Of a stretch of 53,712 nucleotides of DNA, positions 26,709 to 36,855 are shown in pieces. The translations under genes and the position numbers were made by a program. This stretch comes from Wenyingzhuangia aestuarii (lineage in GTDB: Bacteria; Bacteroidota; Bacteroidia; Flavobacteriales; Flavobacteriaceae), in contig NZ_JAATJG010000017.1 of the NCBI RefSeq assembly GCF_011927765.1, positions 1 to 53,712 of the forward strand, given 5' to 3'. Under the pieces are notes generated by a model. The model was not told where the DNA came from and searched no databases. It was given only the letters and a program-made list of their open reading frames with translations. Each line of letters opens with the position of its first letter. Position 1 is the stretch's first letter.

Positions 26709-27545
26709 ATGGAATTAAGCATACAAGATTTAGAAGCGTTACGAGTAATTGCTAAAAAAGCAGCTCTAAAAGCAGGAGCACATGTAATAGCTTGTTTTGG
26801 AACCGATTTTAAAATAGGAAGTAAAAATAAAGGAGGAAGTTTGGCCGCAGATGTTGTAACAGAGGTTGATCTTAAATCTCAAGAAATTATTTTTTCTAGC
26901 TTACAAGAAAGTATTAATAAGTACGATTTAGGTTGGTTAGGAGAAGAATCGGAAGATGATAGAAGTAGATTGACAAAAGATTATTTTTGGACCGTAGATC
27001 CTATTGATGGAACTCTACCGTTTACTAAAAAAACTCCAGGCTTTGCTGTGGCTATAGGTTTGGTAGCTAAAAATGGTGAAGCCGTTGTAGGGGTGGCTTA
27101 TGATCCTTATCACAATCATTTATACGATGCAGTCAAAGGAGGTCAGGCATATAAAGACGGAGAAGTTTTTAGCATTCAATACCATAAAAATAAAGGGTTA
27201 ACTTTTTATAGCGATTTAAGTTTTGTTTCCTCAGGATCACATCAATATTTGGTACAATCTTTAGAAAGAATTTCTTTAGAAAAATACAATGCACCTTTGG
27301 AGGTTGTAACGCATCAAGGAGCTATTATTAATGCTATGTGTGTGTTAGAAAATGCTCCGGCAGTTTACATAAAACCACATAGGGACAAACAAGGAGGAGG
27401 TTGTGCCTGGGATTTTGCAGCAAGTGTTTGTATTGCCGAGGCAGTAGGTTGTACTCCTACAGATTATTTTGGAAATAAAATAAATTTAAACAAAGAGGAA
27501 AATACCTATATGAACAACGAAGGAATTAAATACGAAGTTTGGTAA
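26709..27545 (+). CDS. Inositol monophosphatase family protein
   Basis: A 278-residue Mg2+-dependent phosphatase of the IMPase/CysQ fold. Seen: ADVVTEVDLKSQEII, the metal-binding GEES, WTVDPIDGTLPFTKKTPGFA (WxVDPIDGT) and the second metal site GGGCAWDFAASVCIAEAVG. It could act on inositol phosphate, on 3'-phosphoadenosine 5'-phosphate as CysQ does, or on a sugar phosphate; the sequence alone does not decide. Coupled to the upstream kinase. Confidence 0.85.
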   Translation: MELSIQDLEALRVIAKKAALKAGAHVIACFGTDFKIGSKNKGGSLAADVVTEVDLKSQEIIFSSLQESINKYDLGWLGEESEDDRSRLTKDYFWTVDPIDGTLPFTKKTPGFAVAIGLVAKNGEAVVGVAYDPYHNHLYDAVKGGQAYKDGEVFSIQYHKNKGLTFYSDLSFVSSGSHQYLVQSLERISLEKYNAPLEVVTHQGAIINAMCVLENAPAVYIKPHRDKQGGGCAWDFAASVCIAEAVGCTPTDYFGNKINLNKEENTYMNNEGIKYEVW

Positions 27546-27553
27546 TATTGGGT

Positions 27554-28336
27554 TTATCCTAAAATTTCAAACTCAATATTTACATCCACCTCTGGCCATT
27601 CAGAATGTCCGTCTAGTTTTACGTTAATAATTTTATCAATGACATCAAAACCTTTGGTTACTTGTCCAAAAACCGTATGTTCACCATCTAAATGACTACA
27701 ATCTAAATCTGTTTGTATGATAAAAAACTCAAAAGGGTTTGATTTTTTACCAGGGTTATTTACCCATCTTCTGGCAGCAGACAAAGCACCACGTTTGTGA
27801 GTAATACCCTCTCTAAATTCAGGAGGAAGTTTGTAATTGTTTAGTTGAATGCGATAAGTATCTACAATTGTTTTTTCTGACCAACCTCCTTGAATAATAA
27901 AGTCTTTTACAATTCTATGAAAACAGGTTTTATTGTAGTAACCATTTTTAATTAAATAAAGAAAACTAGCTCTGTGTAACGGGGTTTCTTTGTAAAGAGT
28001 AATGTGTATGTTCCCAAGTCTAGTTTTTAACAAAAGCTTGGTTTCAGGATTTTTTCTTCCATAATCTAAAAAAAAGCTTTTTACATTTTTATGATTGATA
28101 ATATCATTAACTAAAAGCTTTTTTTTAGGAATTTGAGCTAATAAAGAATCTTTAATTTCTTGTAGCGTAGGCTTTTTAGGCTCTTTTTTTAGGGAACTTT
28201 TTTGTATTGTTTTTACTACAGCCTGTTTTTTTTCTGTTTTTGATTTTTTGGTGTCCGAAGAACAGTTACAGATCAAAAAAGAAATACACAAAACTTTTAG
28301 TAGCGCATAGATCTGTTTATTCAATAATACCAGCAT
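27554..28336 (-). CDS. Cyclophilin-type peptidyl-prolyl isomerase lipoprotein
   Basis: A 260-residue predicted lipoprotein. The N-terminal hydrophobic segment ends at Cys23 or Cys25 (FLICNCSSD). A Lys/Ser-rich linker to about residue 100 precedes a cyclophilin domain (about 103-260): FHRIVKDFIIQGG, GALSAARR, SNPFEFFI, DGEHTVFGQVTKGFDVIDKI. It should catalyse proline isomerisation of exported proteins in the envelope. Its start overlaps the ppx 3' end by 20 bp, so the two are co-transcribed. Confidence 0.87.
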   Translation of the reverse strand: MLVLLNKQIYALLKVLCISFLICNCSSDTKKSKTEKKQAVVKTIQKSSLKKEPKKPTLQEIKDSLLAQIPKKKLLVNDIINHKNVKSFFLDYGRKNPETKLLLKTRLGNIHITLYKETPLHRASFLYLIKNGYYNKTCFHRIVKDFIIQGGWSEKTIVDTYRIQLNNYKLPPEFREGITHKRGALSAARRWVNNPGKKSNPFEFFIIQTDLDCSHLDGEHTVFGQVTKGFDVIDKIINVKLDGHSEWPEVDVNIEFEILG

Positions 28337-29216
28337 ATAAACTTTTTACAATTCCGTCTGACAATCCAATTTTAGGAACATAAATGCGTTTTGCATTGGA
28401 CCATTTCATGGCAGATAAGTATATTTTTGTAGCGGGTATAATTACATCGGCTCTATCTTGATTTAAATTTAATTCAGAGATACGTTCATCGTAGCTCATG
28501 GTTTTTAAATACTTGTAATTGGCTTTCATGTAAATAAAAGATAGGGGAGAGCCATCTGTTCTACCAGACATTTTGTAAATTTTGTTAATGTTACCACCAG
28601 ATCCAATTAAAGAAATATTTTTAATGTCTTCGGTGTGTTTTTTAACCCATTCTTTCATTTCATCCCACTCGTCTTTTAAATTGTCTTTTTGGTTCAGCAT
28701 TCTTACTGTCCCCATTTTAAAAGATTTAGATCTGTCTATTTTCCCTTTTTTGTAAATCGTCATTTCTGTACTACCCCCACCTACATCAACATATAAGTAA
28801 GATTTACTACTGTCTAGTAATTCCCCTAAATCTGTAGTAGCAATAATTTTAGCTTCTATTTTACCGTCAATAATATCTATTTTAACACCGGTCTTTTTTA
28901 AAATTCTATCAATAACATAGTCTCCGTTAGAAGCATCTCTCATAGCAGAGGTTGCACAGGCTTTGTATTTAACAACTCCATGAACACTCATTAACAATTG
29001 AAAAGCATTCATAGCATCCGTTAGTCTAATAATTTTCTTTTCAGAAATTTCACCAGAAACAAAAGTGTCTTCTCCCAAACGAATTGGAACACGGATTAAT
29101 GCTGCTTTCTTAAATTTTACACTTGTATTGTCTTCCTTTTCTATAACATCCATAATTAGTAATCTAACTGCGTTAGAACCTATATCAATGGCTGCGTATT
29201 TTTGAATTTTAATCAA
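28317..29216 (-). CDS. ppx: Ppx/GppA phosphatase
   Basis: Degrades polyphosphate chains or converts pppGpp to ppGpp. At 299 residues it is the short form, without the C-terminal HD domain of E. coli Ppx. Seen: YAAIDIGSNAVRLLI, KACATSAMRDASNGDYV, YLYVDVGGGSTEMTIY and LIGSGGNINKIYK. Part of a reverse-strand cluster symporter-pdxH-sixA-ppx-cyclophilin. Confidence 0.9.
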   Translation of the reverse strand: MIKIQKYAAIDIGSNAVRLLIMDVIEKEDNTSVKFKKAALIRVPIRLGEDTFVSGEISEKKIIRLTDAMNAFQLLMSVHGVVKYKACATSAMRDASNGDYVIDRILKKTGVKIDIIDGKIEAKIIATTDLGELLDSSKSYLYVDVGGGSTEMTIYKKGKIDRSKSFKMGTVRMLNQKDNLKDEWDEMKEWVKKHTEDIKNISLIGSGGNINKIYKMSGRTDGSPLSFIYMKANYKYLKTMSYDERISELNLNQDRADVIIPATKIYLSAMKWSNAKRIYVPKIGLSDGIVKSLYAGIIE

Positions 29217-29248
29217 GATAATATGGTTTTAATTATACTAGAGTTTCT

Positions 29249-29740
29249 TTATTTTTTATGATGTCTTGGAAATTCTTTTAAAATTGTTTTTCCCGGTTTC
29301 ACATTTTTCCAATGCTCTGTGTCAAACTGAATTCCAATAACTCCACAGGTAGGTACATGGGCAATAGGTTCGCTTCCAAAAGAATTTACAAAATCGTTAA
29401 TTCCGTGGTCGTGACTAAAAACAATGGCAGAGTCATAAGCATCATCTAGTGCTCTAATTGTTTTTACCAAGTATCCATCACTAAAGCTATACAAAGATTT
29501 GTTAATTTTCAAGTTTGCCATAGGAAAACCTAGTACATTACAAAAAATAATTCCTGTATGTAATGCTCTGTTGGCACAGCTAGCAATAAAAGTATCTGGC
29601 TTAGCTATTTTTTTCTTTAAAGCTTTTGCAACAATATAGGCATCTTTAATACCTCTTTTCTTTAATGGCCTATCGATGTCCTCTATCCCTTCATATTCCC
29701 ATGAAGATTTTGCATGTCTTACGATATATATTGTTTTCAT
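29249..29740 (-). CDS. sixA: SixA-type phosphohistidine phosphatase
   Basis: A 163-residue histidine phosphatase of the phosphoglycerate-mutase superfamily. The catalytic motif is IYIVRHAKSSW (RHA), with the second His in VFSHDHGINDFVNSFG. SixA removes phosphate from histidine phosphotransfer domains in E. coli, so a role in phosphorelay or other phosphohistidine control is plausible. Sits 32 bp upstream of ppx on the same strand. Confidence 0.87.
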   Translation of the reverse strand: MKTIYIVRHAKSSWEYEGIEDIDRPLKKRGIKDAYIVAKALKKKIAKPDTFIASCANRALHTGIIFCNVLGFPMANLKINKSLYSFSDGYLVKTIRALDDAYDSAIVFSHDHGINDFVNSFGSEPIAHVPTCGVIGIQFDTEHWKNVKPGKTILKEFPRHHKK

Positions 29741-29759
29741 AATTTTTTAAGTACAGGGG

Positions 29760-30407
29760 TTAAGGGGCTAATCTTTCAATTTTCCACTCAAAATTTTCTA
29801 ATAAAGTATATCTTATTCTGTCGTGCATTCTGTTAGGTCTACCTTGCCAAAATTCAATAGAAATGGGTTTTATTATATAACCACCCCAATGTTCTGGTCT
29901 AGGAATTTCTTTTCCTTTAAATTTTTGCGTGTAGTTTTCTAATTGTTGATTTAATTCTTCTTTAGAGGCAACTACTTGGCTTTGGTTAGATGCCCACGCA
30001 CCTAATTTACTACCATCGGGTCTAGTATCAAAATATCCATCAGATAAATTTGACTGTATTTTCTCAGCTTTTCCTTTAATGATCACTTGTTTTTCTTGAT
30101 GCTCCCAAAAAAAGGAAGCACAAACATTTGGATTGTTGGCTATGGCTCTTCCTTTTTCGCTATTATAATTGGTGTAAAATATAAATCCTTCCCAAGTAAA
30201 ACGCTTTAATAAAACAATTCTGTTTTTAGGAAATCCATCCAATCCTATGCTAGCAATGTTCATGGCATTGGTTTCTAAGCCTGTTTCGGCTTCTTCTACC
30301 TCGTAAAACCACTTCTGAAAAAGCTCTATAGGGGCTTCAGGAATTGCTGTTTCTAACAATTCTCCCTTTTGATAGGTTTTTCTATAGTTACTTAAATCCT
30401 TATTCAT
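29760..30407 (-). CDS. pdxH: Pyridoxine/pyridoxamine 5'-phosphate oxidase
   Basis: FMN enzyme that makes pyridoxal 5'-phosphate, the cofactor used by HisC among others. 215 residues. Seen: [58 protein letters not shown] and the C-terminal [16 protein letters not shown]. Its start overlaps the symporter 3' end by 8 bp. Confidence 0.95.
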   Translation of the reverse strand: MNKDLSNYRKTYQKGELLETAIPEAPIELFQKWFYEVEEAETGLETNAMNIASIGLDGFPKNRIVLLKRFTWEGFIFYTNYNSEKGRAIANNPNVCASFFWEHQEKQVIIKGKAEKIQSNLSDGYFDTRPDGSKLGAWASNQSQVVASKEELNQQLENYTQKFKGKEIPRPEHWGGYIIKPISIEFWQGRPNRMHDRIRYTLLENFEWKIERLAP

Positions 30408-31863
30408 GTTTGTCTTTAATCATATAAAGTCCTAGGTATGTGATGATTCCGTTAATTAATAATAATTCGTAACCAAACTGAAATCCGTTAAACAAACTAG
30501 CACTGTATTCATTTATAAAATAACTAAAAATAATAGCAATAATGGCTATAAATAATACCCATTTATCTTTAATGTTATGTTTGGTAAAAATACCAAAAGA
30601 AAACAACCCTAATAAGGGACCATAGGTAAAAGAAGCTACTTTTAAAAGATTGCTAATTACGTTGTCACTTAATATGTATTTAAAAGAAATAATAGTTAAA
30701 ATTAAAACCAAAGACATATAAATATGGGTTTGCTTTCTAATTTTTTCTTGCTCTTTTTTTGCTTTGGTTTCAATTTTTAGAAAATCAATACAAAAAGAAG
30801 TGGTTAATGATGTTAAAGCGCTGTCGGCACTAGAGTAGGCAGCTGCAATTAATCCCAATACAAATAAAATAGAGGCTCCTATTCCCAAACCTCCGTTTAA
30901 GGCAATTTCTGGGAATAACAAATCGGTTTTAGCTTTACCATCTACTACGGGAATGCTAATGTTTTCTTTTTGAGCGTAGGTAAATAGCAAAGCTCCTAAT
31001 ATTAGAAATAGAAAGTTAATAATTATAAGAGATGGAGCTAAAGACATCATGTTCCATTGTGCTTCTTTAGAATTTTTACAAGCTAAGTTTTTTTGCATCA
31101 TGTCCTGATCTAAACCTGTCATGGCAATGGCAATAAAAGCACCTCCTAAAACAGATTTTAACCAATAGTTTTTGGTGTTAACATCATCTGTAAAAAATAT
31201 TTTCCCATAATTACTGTATTCTTGAGAGCTTATAAAATCAAAAAGATTGGTGTTTAGTTTTTCTAACAACAAGTACCCAATTACAATTAAGGCGGTTAGC
31301 ATAAAAAGGGTTTGTAGCGTATCTGTCCATATAATGGTTTTAATTCCTCCTTTAAAAGTGTAAATCCAAATAAGCAATACAGAAAAAACAACGGTAAATT
31401 CAAAACGAATGTTCCATGCATCAAAAATAAAATATTGTAAAACAATGGCTACCAAGTACAATCTAAACGATGCTCCAAGGACTCTAGAAACTAAAAAAGA
31501 AGCAGCTCCAACTTTGTGACTATTGGTTCCAAAACGTTGCTCTAAATAGCCGTAGATGGAAGTAATGTTGTATTTGTAGTAAAGGGGAAGTAAAATGTAG
31601 GAAATAACTACATATCCTAAAAAATAACCAAAAACTACTTGCATGTAACTAAATTGGCTAGTAGCTACCCAACCCGGAACGGAAATAAAAGTTACCCCAG
31701 ATAAAGAAGCTCCAATCATTCCAAAAGCGACTACGTACCAAGGTGCTTTTTTGTTGGCTTTAAAAAAAGTATCGTTGTTGTTTTCTTTTCCTGTTATTAC
31801 AGATATTGCATATAATACAATAAAATAAATTCCGATAATTAAAGCAATGGTAGTAGGTGTCAT
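30400..31863 (-). CDS. Sodium:solute symporter family transporter
   Basis: A 487-residue protein with about thirteen membrane segments of the SSS family. It begins [20 protein letters not shown], with [20 protein letters not shown] and the sodium-site region near [18 protein letters not shown]. Substrate cannot be assigned: SSS members carry sugars, amino acids or vitamins. It is divergent from recR and overlaps pdxH downstream, and it is not obviously part of the galactan locus, which starts beyond recR. Confidence 0.88.
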   Translation of the reverse strand: MTPTTIALIIGIYFIVLYAISVITGKENNNDTFFKANKKAPWYVVAFGMIGASLSGVTFISVPGWVATSQFSYMQVVFGYFLGYVVISYILLPLYYKYNITSIYGYLEQRFGTNSHKVGAASFLVSRVLGASFRLYLVAIVLQYFIFDAWNIRFEFTVVFSVLLIWIYTFKGGIKTIIWTDTLQTLFMLTALIVIGYLLLEKLNTNLFDFISSQEYSNYGKIFFTDDVNTKNYWLKSVLGGAFIAIAMTGLDQDMMQKNLACKNSKEAQWNMMSLAPSLIIINFLFLILGALLFTYAQKENISIPVVDGKAKTDLLFPEIALNGGLGIGASILFVLGLIAAAYSSADSALTSLTTSFCIDFLKIETKAKKEQEKIRKQTHIYMSLVLILTIISFKYILSDNVISNLLKVASFTYGPLLGLFSFGIFTKHNIKDKWVLFIAIIAIIFSYFINEYSASLFNGFQFGYELLLINGIITYLGLYMIKDKHE

Positions 31864-31924
31864 TTAGTGTATTTAATATGACTACAAATTAAATATTTTT
31901 TTTATTCTATTCCCGCTATATATG

Positions 31925-31932
31925 TACATTTG
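31925..31932 (+). promoter_or_regulatory. Likely -7 box for recR
   Basis: TACATTTG fits TAnnTTTG and ends 7 nt before the recR ATG at 31940, in the 76-bp divergent gap with the symporter. Confidence 0.45.
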
Positions 31933-31939
31933 TGGACTT

Positions 31940-32557
31940 ATGGATTTTTCATCAAAACTTTTAGAAAGTGCCGTTAACGAAGTGTCTCAATTACCAGGAA
32001 TTGGTAAGAGAACTGCTTTGCGTTTGGTACTGCATTTATTAAGACAGCCTAAAGAGCAAACAGCGTATTTAACCCGTGCGTTAGATAATTTGGTTACAGA
32101 AATTAAGTTGTGCGAAAATTGTCATAACATATCTGATGTAGAGCTTTGTGAAATATGCTCTAGTCATAAAAGAGACGAAACGACTATTTGTGTGGTAGAA
32201 GATGTGCGTGATGTAATGGCTATTGAAAATACAGCTCAGTTTCAGGGAATGTATCATGTGTTAGGAGGTAAAATTTCTCCTATGGAAGGAATTGGTCCTA
32301 ACAATTTAAAAATAGAAAGTTTAGTAGAAAAAGTAAAAAGTGGAAAAGTAAAAGAATTGGTTTTTGCTTTAAGTTCTACTATGGAAGGGGATACAACCAA
32401 TTTTTATATTTACAAACAAGTAAAAGATTTAGATGTAAAAATATCTGCCATTGCCAGAGGAATTTCTGTAGGTGATGAATTGGAATATGCAGATGAGGTT
32501 ACTTTAGGAAGAAGTATTTTAAATAGAATTCCTTTTGAAAACAGTTTAAGACAATAA
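31940..32557 (+). CDS. recR: Recombination protein RecR
   Basis: Works with RecO and RecF to load RecA at gaps. 205 residues from ATG 31940 ([20 protein letters not shown]); the frame extends six codons upstream, overlapping the promoter-like box. Helix-hairpin-helix [17 protein letters not shown], Cys4 zinc finger [17 protein letters not shown], and a Toprim domain ([49 protein letters not shown]) are in the usual order. Confidence 0.95.
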   Translation: MDFSSKLLESAVNEVSQLPGIGKRTALRLVLHLLRQPKEQTAYLTRALDNLVTEIKLCENCHNISDVELCEICSSHKRDETTICVVEDVRDVMAIENTAQFQGMYHVLGGKISPMEGIGPNNLKIESLVEKVKSGKVKELVFALSSTMEGDTTNFYIYKQVKDLDVKISAIARGISVGDELEYADEVTLGRSILNRIPFENSLRQ

Positions 32558-32597
32558 AAAAATCCTCTTTAGTACTTACTAAAGAGGATTTTTTTAA
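32555..32597. terminator. Bidirectional terminator between recR and dauD
   Basis: Stem AAATCCTCTTTAGTA / TACTAAAGAGGATTT with an A-run on the left and a T-run on the right. It ends both recR and the convergent anhydrogalactose operon and marks the left border of the galactan locus. Confidence 0.88.
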
Positions 32598-32614
32598 TCT
32601 TAAGATTTAAGAAG

Positions 32615-33250
32615 TTATATTTTTGTTGCTTTTTTAATGGCATCAAAATGTACTTTTAAAGCTACTTTATCACCAGAAGCAATAATATTCTTATCAAATA
32701 AAGAACCACCCATTCCACAACCAACAACACCCACTTTAAAAAAGTCTGCAATGTTGTTTTTATCAACACCACCTGTAGGTAATAATTTAATGGTGTTTAA
32801 AGGTCCTAAAATATCTTTAATGTATTTGGTTCCCAACTGTGTTGCCGGAAAAATTTTAACAGCACTAGCTCCTAAAGACCAAGCTTTGTAAATTTCGGTA
32901 GGAGTATAGGCTCCTGGAAAAACAGGGATTTTATGTGCTACACAGTAACTAATTACGTCTTCATCAATTACAGGAGTTACAATAAATTGAGATCCTGCAT
33001 CTAAAGCACGTTTTAAATCATCCATATTGCAAACCGTACCTGCTCCAACATTTAAGGTTGGGTATTCTTTAGCTAAAGTAGCAATAGATGCTTCTGCATT
33101 TTCAGAATTCATAGTAATTTCTACTGTGTAAAAACCACTATCTATATAAACAGGTATAATCTCTTTTATTTGCTCCATAGAAAACCCTCTCATAATTCCT
33201 ACAACAGGAGTTTCGTTATATTTTTCCCAAGAAAATGTTGATTTAGACAT
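32615..33250 (-). CDS. dauD: 2-keto-3-deoxy-6-phosphogalactonate aldolase
   Basis: Class I aldolase of the KDPG/KHG family, 211 residues, that should split KDPGal to pyruvate and glyceraldehyde-3-phosphate. The Schiff-base Lys132 is in GASAVKIFPATQLG, the catalytic Glu44 in YTVEITMNS; VGAGTVCN, FIVTPVID, PGAYTPTEI and LLPTGGVDKNN are family marks. On its own it could act on the gluconate isomer, but its operon, with a DgoK-like kinase and a cycloisomerase, points to the galactonate series. Its start overlaps the kinase gene by 8 bp. Last gene of the operon. Confidence 0.85.
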   Translation of the reverse strand: MSKSTFSWEKYNETPVVGIMRGFSMEQIKEIIPVYIDSGFYTVEITMNSENAEASIATLAKEYPTLNVGAGTVCNMDDLKRALDAGSQFIVTPVIDEDVISYCVAHKIPVFPGAYTPTEIYKAWSLGASAVKIFPATQLGTKYIKDILGPLNTIKLLPTGGVDKNNIADFFKVGVVGCGMGGSLFDKNIIASGDKVALKVHFDAIKKATKI

Positions 33251-34184
33251 GTGCTGCTATTATTTTTTTGTGTCCTATTAATAAAGCTTTGTCAATCCTA
33301 TCTGCATCAAAACAAATAACTGTTTGATGTGTTTGATCCAAAGCCAATTTGTATAATTCGTATAAAATGCCTGTAGTGGCAATGTACACTTGTTGATGAG
33401 TGTTTTTTAAATACGCTAGTTCTCCGCCAATTAACAAACCAGATAAAAAGTAAAAGTTTTCTTCTTTGGTTTTGTTTTGTAATAAATCATTTGCTCTGAT
33501 GGAGAATAAAGAAGAAAGGTGTTGGTTTTCTAATCCTTTATTAACTCCTTCTATAAATGCAGGTTCCAATTCTTTGCTCCAATCTGTTTTAATGATAGAA
33601 TTTGTTAAAAGTGTGTTTTTACGAATCACATCAAACAATTCACCTGTCATATGGGTAGTAAAAGAAGTGAAAACACCATTTTTAAAAGTGATGTGCTTGC
33701 TGTGTGTTCCTGGCAATAGTAACACACCCTCTTTATCTGTTGGAATGTGTTTAGACAATCCAATGGCTTGGATTTCTTCACCTCTCATAACATCTGCAGT
33801 AGTTTTAGCTCCCGATACTAAAATAAGCTCCAATCCATTTTCTGATATTGTTTTGCTAAGTAAATTAGCTCCATTAAAATGAATAGGCATGTCTACATAA
33901 GGCAGTTCAACCATACCAATACTAGAAGTAGCCATTCCAGAAGCAACAATAATTGGTGTTGCCCCTGTAAATTTTAAGGCTTTAATTTCAGTTTTTAGAT
34001 AATTAGCAAAGTAGGATGTTTGCGTTTCTGCTTGATGACTTTCTGTATACTGTTGATGTAGTTTTTTTACACCCACATTTGTACTATGTTCAGCTATTAC
34101 TTCTAAAGTAGAGGTGTTTACTAAACGCAATCTAAAATTAGAGGTTCCCCAATCGCAACTAATAAATGTTTTTGGTAAAGACAT
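33243..34184 (-). CDS. dauC: 2-keto-3-deoxygalactonate kinase
   Basis: DgoK-family sugar-acid kinase of 313 residues that should phosphorylate KDGal to KDPGal. ASKHA-type fold: FISCDWGTSNFRLRLVN (phosphate loop), PIIVASGMATSSIGMVELPY, LLLPGTHSKHITFKNG and THMTGELFDVIRKNTLL. These are close to DgoK signatures. It lies 3 bp after the aldehyde dehydrogenase gene and overlaps the aldolase gene. Confidence 0.87.
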   Translation of the reverse strand: MSLPKTFISCDWGTSNFRLRLVNTSTLEVIAEHSTNVGVKKLHQQYTESHQAETQTSYFANYLKTEIKALKFTGATPIIVASGMATSSIGMVELPYVDMPIHFNGANLLSKTISENGLELILVSGAKTTADVMRGEEIQAIGLSKHIPTDKEGVLLLPGTHSKHITFKNGVFTSFTTHMTGELFDVIRKNTLLTNSIIKTDWSKELEPAFIEGVNKGLENQHLSSLFSIRANDLLQNKTKEENFYFLSGLLIGGELAYLKNTHQQVYIATTGILYELYKLALDQTHQTVICFDADRIDKALLIGHKKIIAAHV

Positions 34185-34187
34185 AGG

Positions 34188-35630
34188 TTATAATTGTACG
34201 CTAATTCTTTTTCTGATTAAATAATCTTCTAAGGCAAATTCAGAACAATCTACACCAATACCACTATTTTTAATTCCACCATGTGGCAAGTAGATATCGT
34301 ATTTTACACCGTTTATTTGTACCTCTCCAAAAGCTAATTTTTGAGAGAAATAAGTTTGTGTTTCTTTGTTTTCTGTAAATACATACGATGCCAATCCAGC
34401 ATCTGTATTATTGGCCAATTCTAATACTTCTTCTTTAGAGGTAAAAGGAACAATTAAAGCAACAGGTCCAAAAATTTCGTGCTCTAAAACTTCTGATTTT
34501 GGATTACTTAATTTAATAGCTGTAGGTTCAAAGAAATATCCAGGCTTGTCAATTGCTTTTCCTCCTGTAATAATTTTACCTCCTTCGGAAACAGCTTGGT
34601 TTACAATATTCTGAACTCTAGTAACCGAAACTTTATTTGCCAAAGGTCCCATGTCTGGTTTTTGTTCTTTTCCAAAACCTACAGAAGTAGCTTCAAATTT
34701 AGCTTTCATTCCAGCTATAAACTGATCTATTACCGCTTCATGTACATAAAATCTATTTGGAGCTACACAAATTTGACCTGTGTTTGCTGTTTTTAAAATA
34801 GAACCAATGTTAATGGCATTTTCTAGGTTGGCATCTTCACAAACAATAAAAGGTGCGTTTCCTCCACATTCCATACTATATTGTTTGATAGAGGTTTTGC
34901 TACTTTGTTCAATTAGTTTTTGAGCAGTTTTGGTAGAGCCAATCATAGTAATTAATTGTGGAATAGTGCTTTCACACAAAGGAATTCCTACGTTTTCTAA
35001 ATCTCCACAAATAACATTTATAACACCTTTAGGAAAGTTAATCTGTTCACAAATTTCTCCAATTAAATAGGCAGAAATAGGAGAGAATTCAGAAGGTTTT
35101 AAAATAATACTACATCCGGCAGCTAGGGCAGGACCTAATTTAAATCCAAGGTTTAACAAAGGAAAATTATAAGCCAAAAATGCAACAGCAACACCTAAAG
35201 GTTGTTTAATAACTGTATGCGTATGTGTACCTTCTTTATCTTTTATATCTAAATCTTGTACTTTTAGAATTTCTTCTGCATAGTACTGTAATGAATTGGT
35301 AATGCTTGTAACATCCTCTTCAGAACCTTCCCAAGTTTTTCCCATTTCAAAAACAATAGCTTCACGTAGGTCGTTTGCTCTTTCTAAAATAGCATCTCTA
35401 AGTTTGTGCATCCAAGAAACTCTTTCAGAAACTGGTATTTGAGACCAATATTCAAATCCTTTTTGAGCTGCATCTAAAGTACGTAAAGTATCTTCTTTAG
35501 TAGCCCAACTAATGGTTGCAATAGCTTGTTCTGTTCCTGGACAAACTACTTCAAAAGTACTGTTGTTTGTTGCAGAAACTAATTGTCCATCAACGTATAA
35601 ATCTTTATGTCCAAATAATAAATTACTCAT
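34188..35630 (-). CDS. dauA: 3,6-anhydro-D-galactose dehydrogenase (aldehyde dehydrogenase family)
   Basis: NAD(P)+-dependent aldehyde dehydrogenase of 480 residues. Catalytic Cys288 is in NTGQICVAPNRFYV, Glu254 in YSMECGGNAPF, the oxyanion Asn155 in FLAYNFPLLN and the cofactor Lys178 in ILKPSEFSP. The family alone is broad; the position between a KDGal kinase and an enolase-type cycloisomerase makes the anhydrogalactose-oxidising role of DauA the best reading. Start set at ATG 35630 (MSNLLFGHKDLYVDGQLVS); the longer frame runs into the upstream gene. Confidence 0.85.
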   Translation of the reverse strand: MSNLLFGHKDLYVDGQLVSATNNSTFEVVCPGTEQAIATISWATKEDTLRTLDAAQKGFEYWSQIPVSERVSWMHKLRDAILERANDLREAIVFEMGKTWEGSEEDVTSITNSLQYYAEEILKVQDLDIKDKEGTHTHTVIKQPLGVAVAFLAYNFPLLNLGFKLGPALAAGCSIILKPSEFSPISAYLIGEICEQINFPKGVINVICGDLENVGIPLCESTIPQLITMIGSTKTAQKLIEQSSKTSIKQYSMECGGNAPFIVCEDANLENAINIGSILKTANTGQICVAPNRFYVHEAVIDQFIAGMKAKFEATSVGFGKEQKPDMGPLANKVSVTRVQNIVNQAVSEGGKIITGGKAIDKPGYFFEPTAIKLSNPKSEVLEHEIFGPVALIVPFTSKEEVLELANNTDAGLASYVFTENKETQTYFSQKLAFGEVQINGVKYDIYLPHGGIKNSGIGVDCSEFALEDYLIRKRISVQL

Positions 35631-35635
35631 AAGGC

Positions 35636-36790
35636 TTATTTTATAAAAATTTTGGTATTGGCTTGGCAAGAATATTTTTGCAAAGCATCTTCATCAATAT
35701 CTACTCCTAATCCCGGATTGGTAGGGACTGTTAATACACCATTTTTAATAATTAAACTGTGTTTAACTACTTCATCTCTTAACGGATTTTCTGTTCTGTC
35801 TAATTCCATAACAGGTTTGTCTGAATACATTCTTCCTGGATTTTTGTCTAAGTTAGCAACTAAATGCACAGCTGCACTAATAGCAATCCAAGTTCCCCAA
35901 GTATGTGGTACTACATCTTTAGAATAGGTTTGAGCTAGAGAGGTAATTCTTTTTACTTCTGTAAAACCTCCTGTAGCACAAATATCTGGTTGTGCAATGT
36001 CTACACAATCGTTGTCAAATAATCTTTTAAATCCGTGTTTTAAATATTCACACTCACCACCTGCAATAGGAATAGAGGTTCTAGAGCGTAATTTTCTATA
36101 TCCGTCATAATCTTCAGGAGATACGGGTTCTTCAAACCAAGATATATTATATTTTTCTACGTTTAATGCTAGTTCTAAAGCTTCTTTATAAGAATAAGCG
36201 TGGTTGGCATCAATCATTAGTTTAACATCATCTCCAATAGCTTCTCTTACTGCTTTTACATAAAGAGTATCTTGTTCAATACCTAATCCAACTTTCATTT
36301 TAATAGCTTTAAAACCTTCGGCTTTGTAACCTAAAGCTTCATCTACTAATTTTTTTTCTAAGTTTTCACATCTCTCAAAATACAATCCTGTTGCATACGG
36401 ATGAATTTCAGGGTTTTTTACTCCTCCTAAAAGAACAGAAACAGGTTGATTTAAAATTTTACCTTTTAAATCCCAAAGCGCAACGTCAATAGCACTTACT
36501 GCTGCTTGAAAAACTCCACTTCTACCAAAATCTAAAGATCGCAAGTACATTTCTTGCCAAATACATTCATTTTCTAATGCATTTTTTCCAACAATAAAAG
36601 GTCTAAAGAATTCAATTCCTGCTTTAATAACATCTGCAGGACCATAACCTTCTCCCCATCCATAAGTACCATCTTCTAAGGTAATTTTTACCAAACATAT
36701 TTTTCTAGTATCATATTGCCATTGCGAAAAATAAAATGGCTCGTCTAGTTTACTAGTTAGTACGTAGGGTGTAATTTCTTTAATAATCAT
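35636..36790 (-). CDS. dauB: 3,6-anhydro-D-galactonate cycloisomerase (enolase superfamily)
   Basis: A 384-residue member of the mandelate racemase branch of the enolase superfamily. A capping domain (1-125) precedes a TIM barrel. Metal ligands Asp194 (MIDANHAY), Glu220 (SWFEEPVSPEDY) and Glu246 (IAGGECEYLKHG), acid/base Lys164/Lys166 (AIKMKVGLG) and His296 (VVPHTWGT) are all present. In the known pathway this enzyme opens anhydrogalactonate to 2-keto-3-deoxygalactonate. A galactonate or fuconate dehydratase is the main alternative; the operon content favours the cycloisomerase. Confidence 0.83.
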   Translation of the reverse strand: MIIKEITPYVLTSKLDEPFYFSQWQYDTRKICLVKITLEDGTYGWGEGYGPADVIKAGIEFFRPFIVGKNALENECIWQEMYLRSLDFGRSGVFQAAVSAIDVALWDLKGKILNQPVSVLLGGVKNPEIHPYATGLYFERCENLEKKLVDEALGYKAEGFKAIKMKVGLGIEQDTLYVKAVREAIGDDVKLMIDANHAYSYKEALELALNVEKYNISWFEEPVSPEDYDGYRKLRSRTSIPIAGGECEYLKHGFKRLFDNDCVDIAQPDICATGGFTEVKRITSLAQTYSKDVVPHTWGTWIAISAAVHLVANLDKNPGRMYSDKPVMELDRTENPLRDEVVKHSLIIKNGVLTVPTNPGLGVDIDEDALQKYSCQANTKIFIK

Positions 36791-36855
36791 AATAATGACT
36801 TTTTGTATATGTACGCATGATGAACTTTATCAGTACGCTTAAGTTAATTTCTTGC

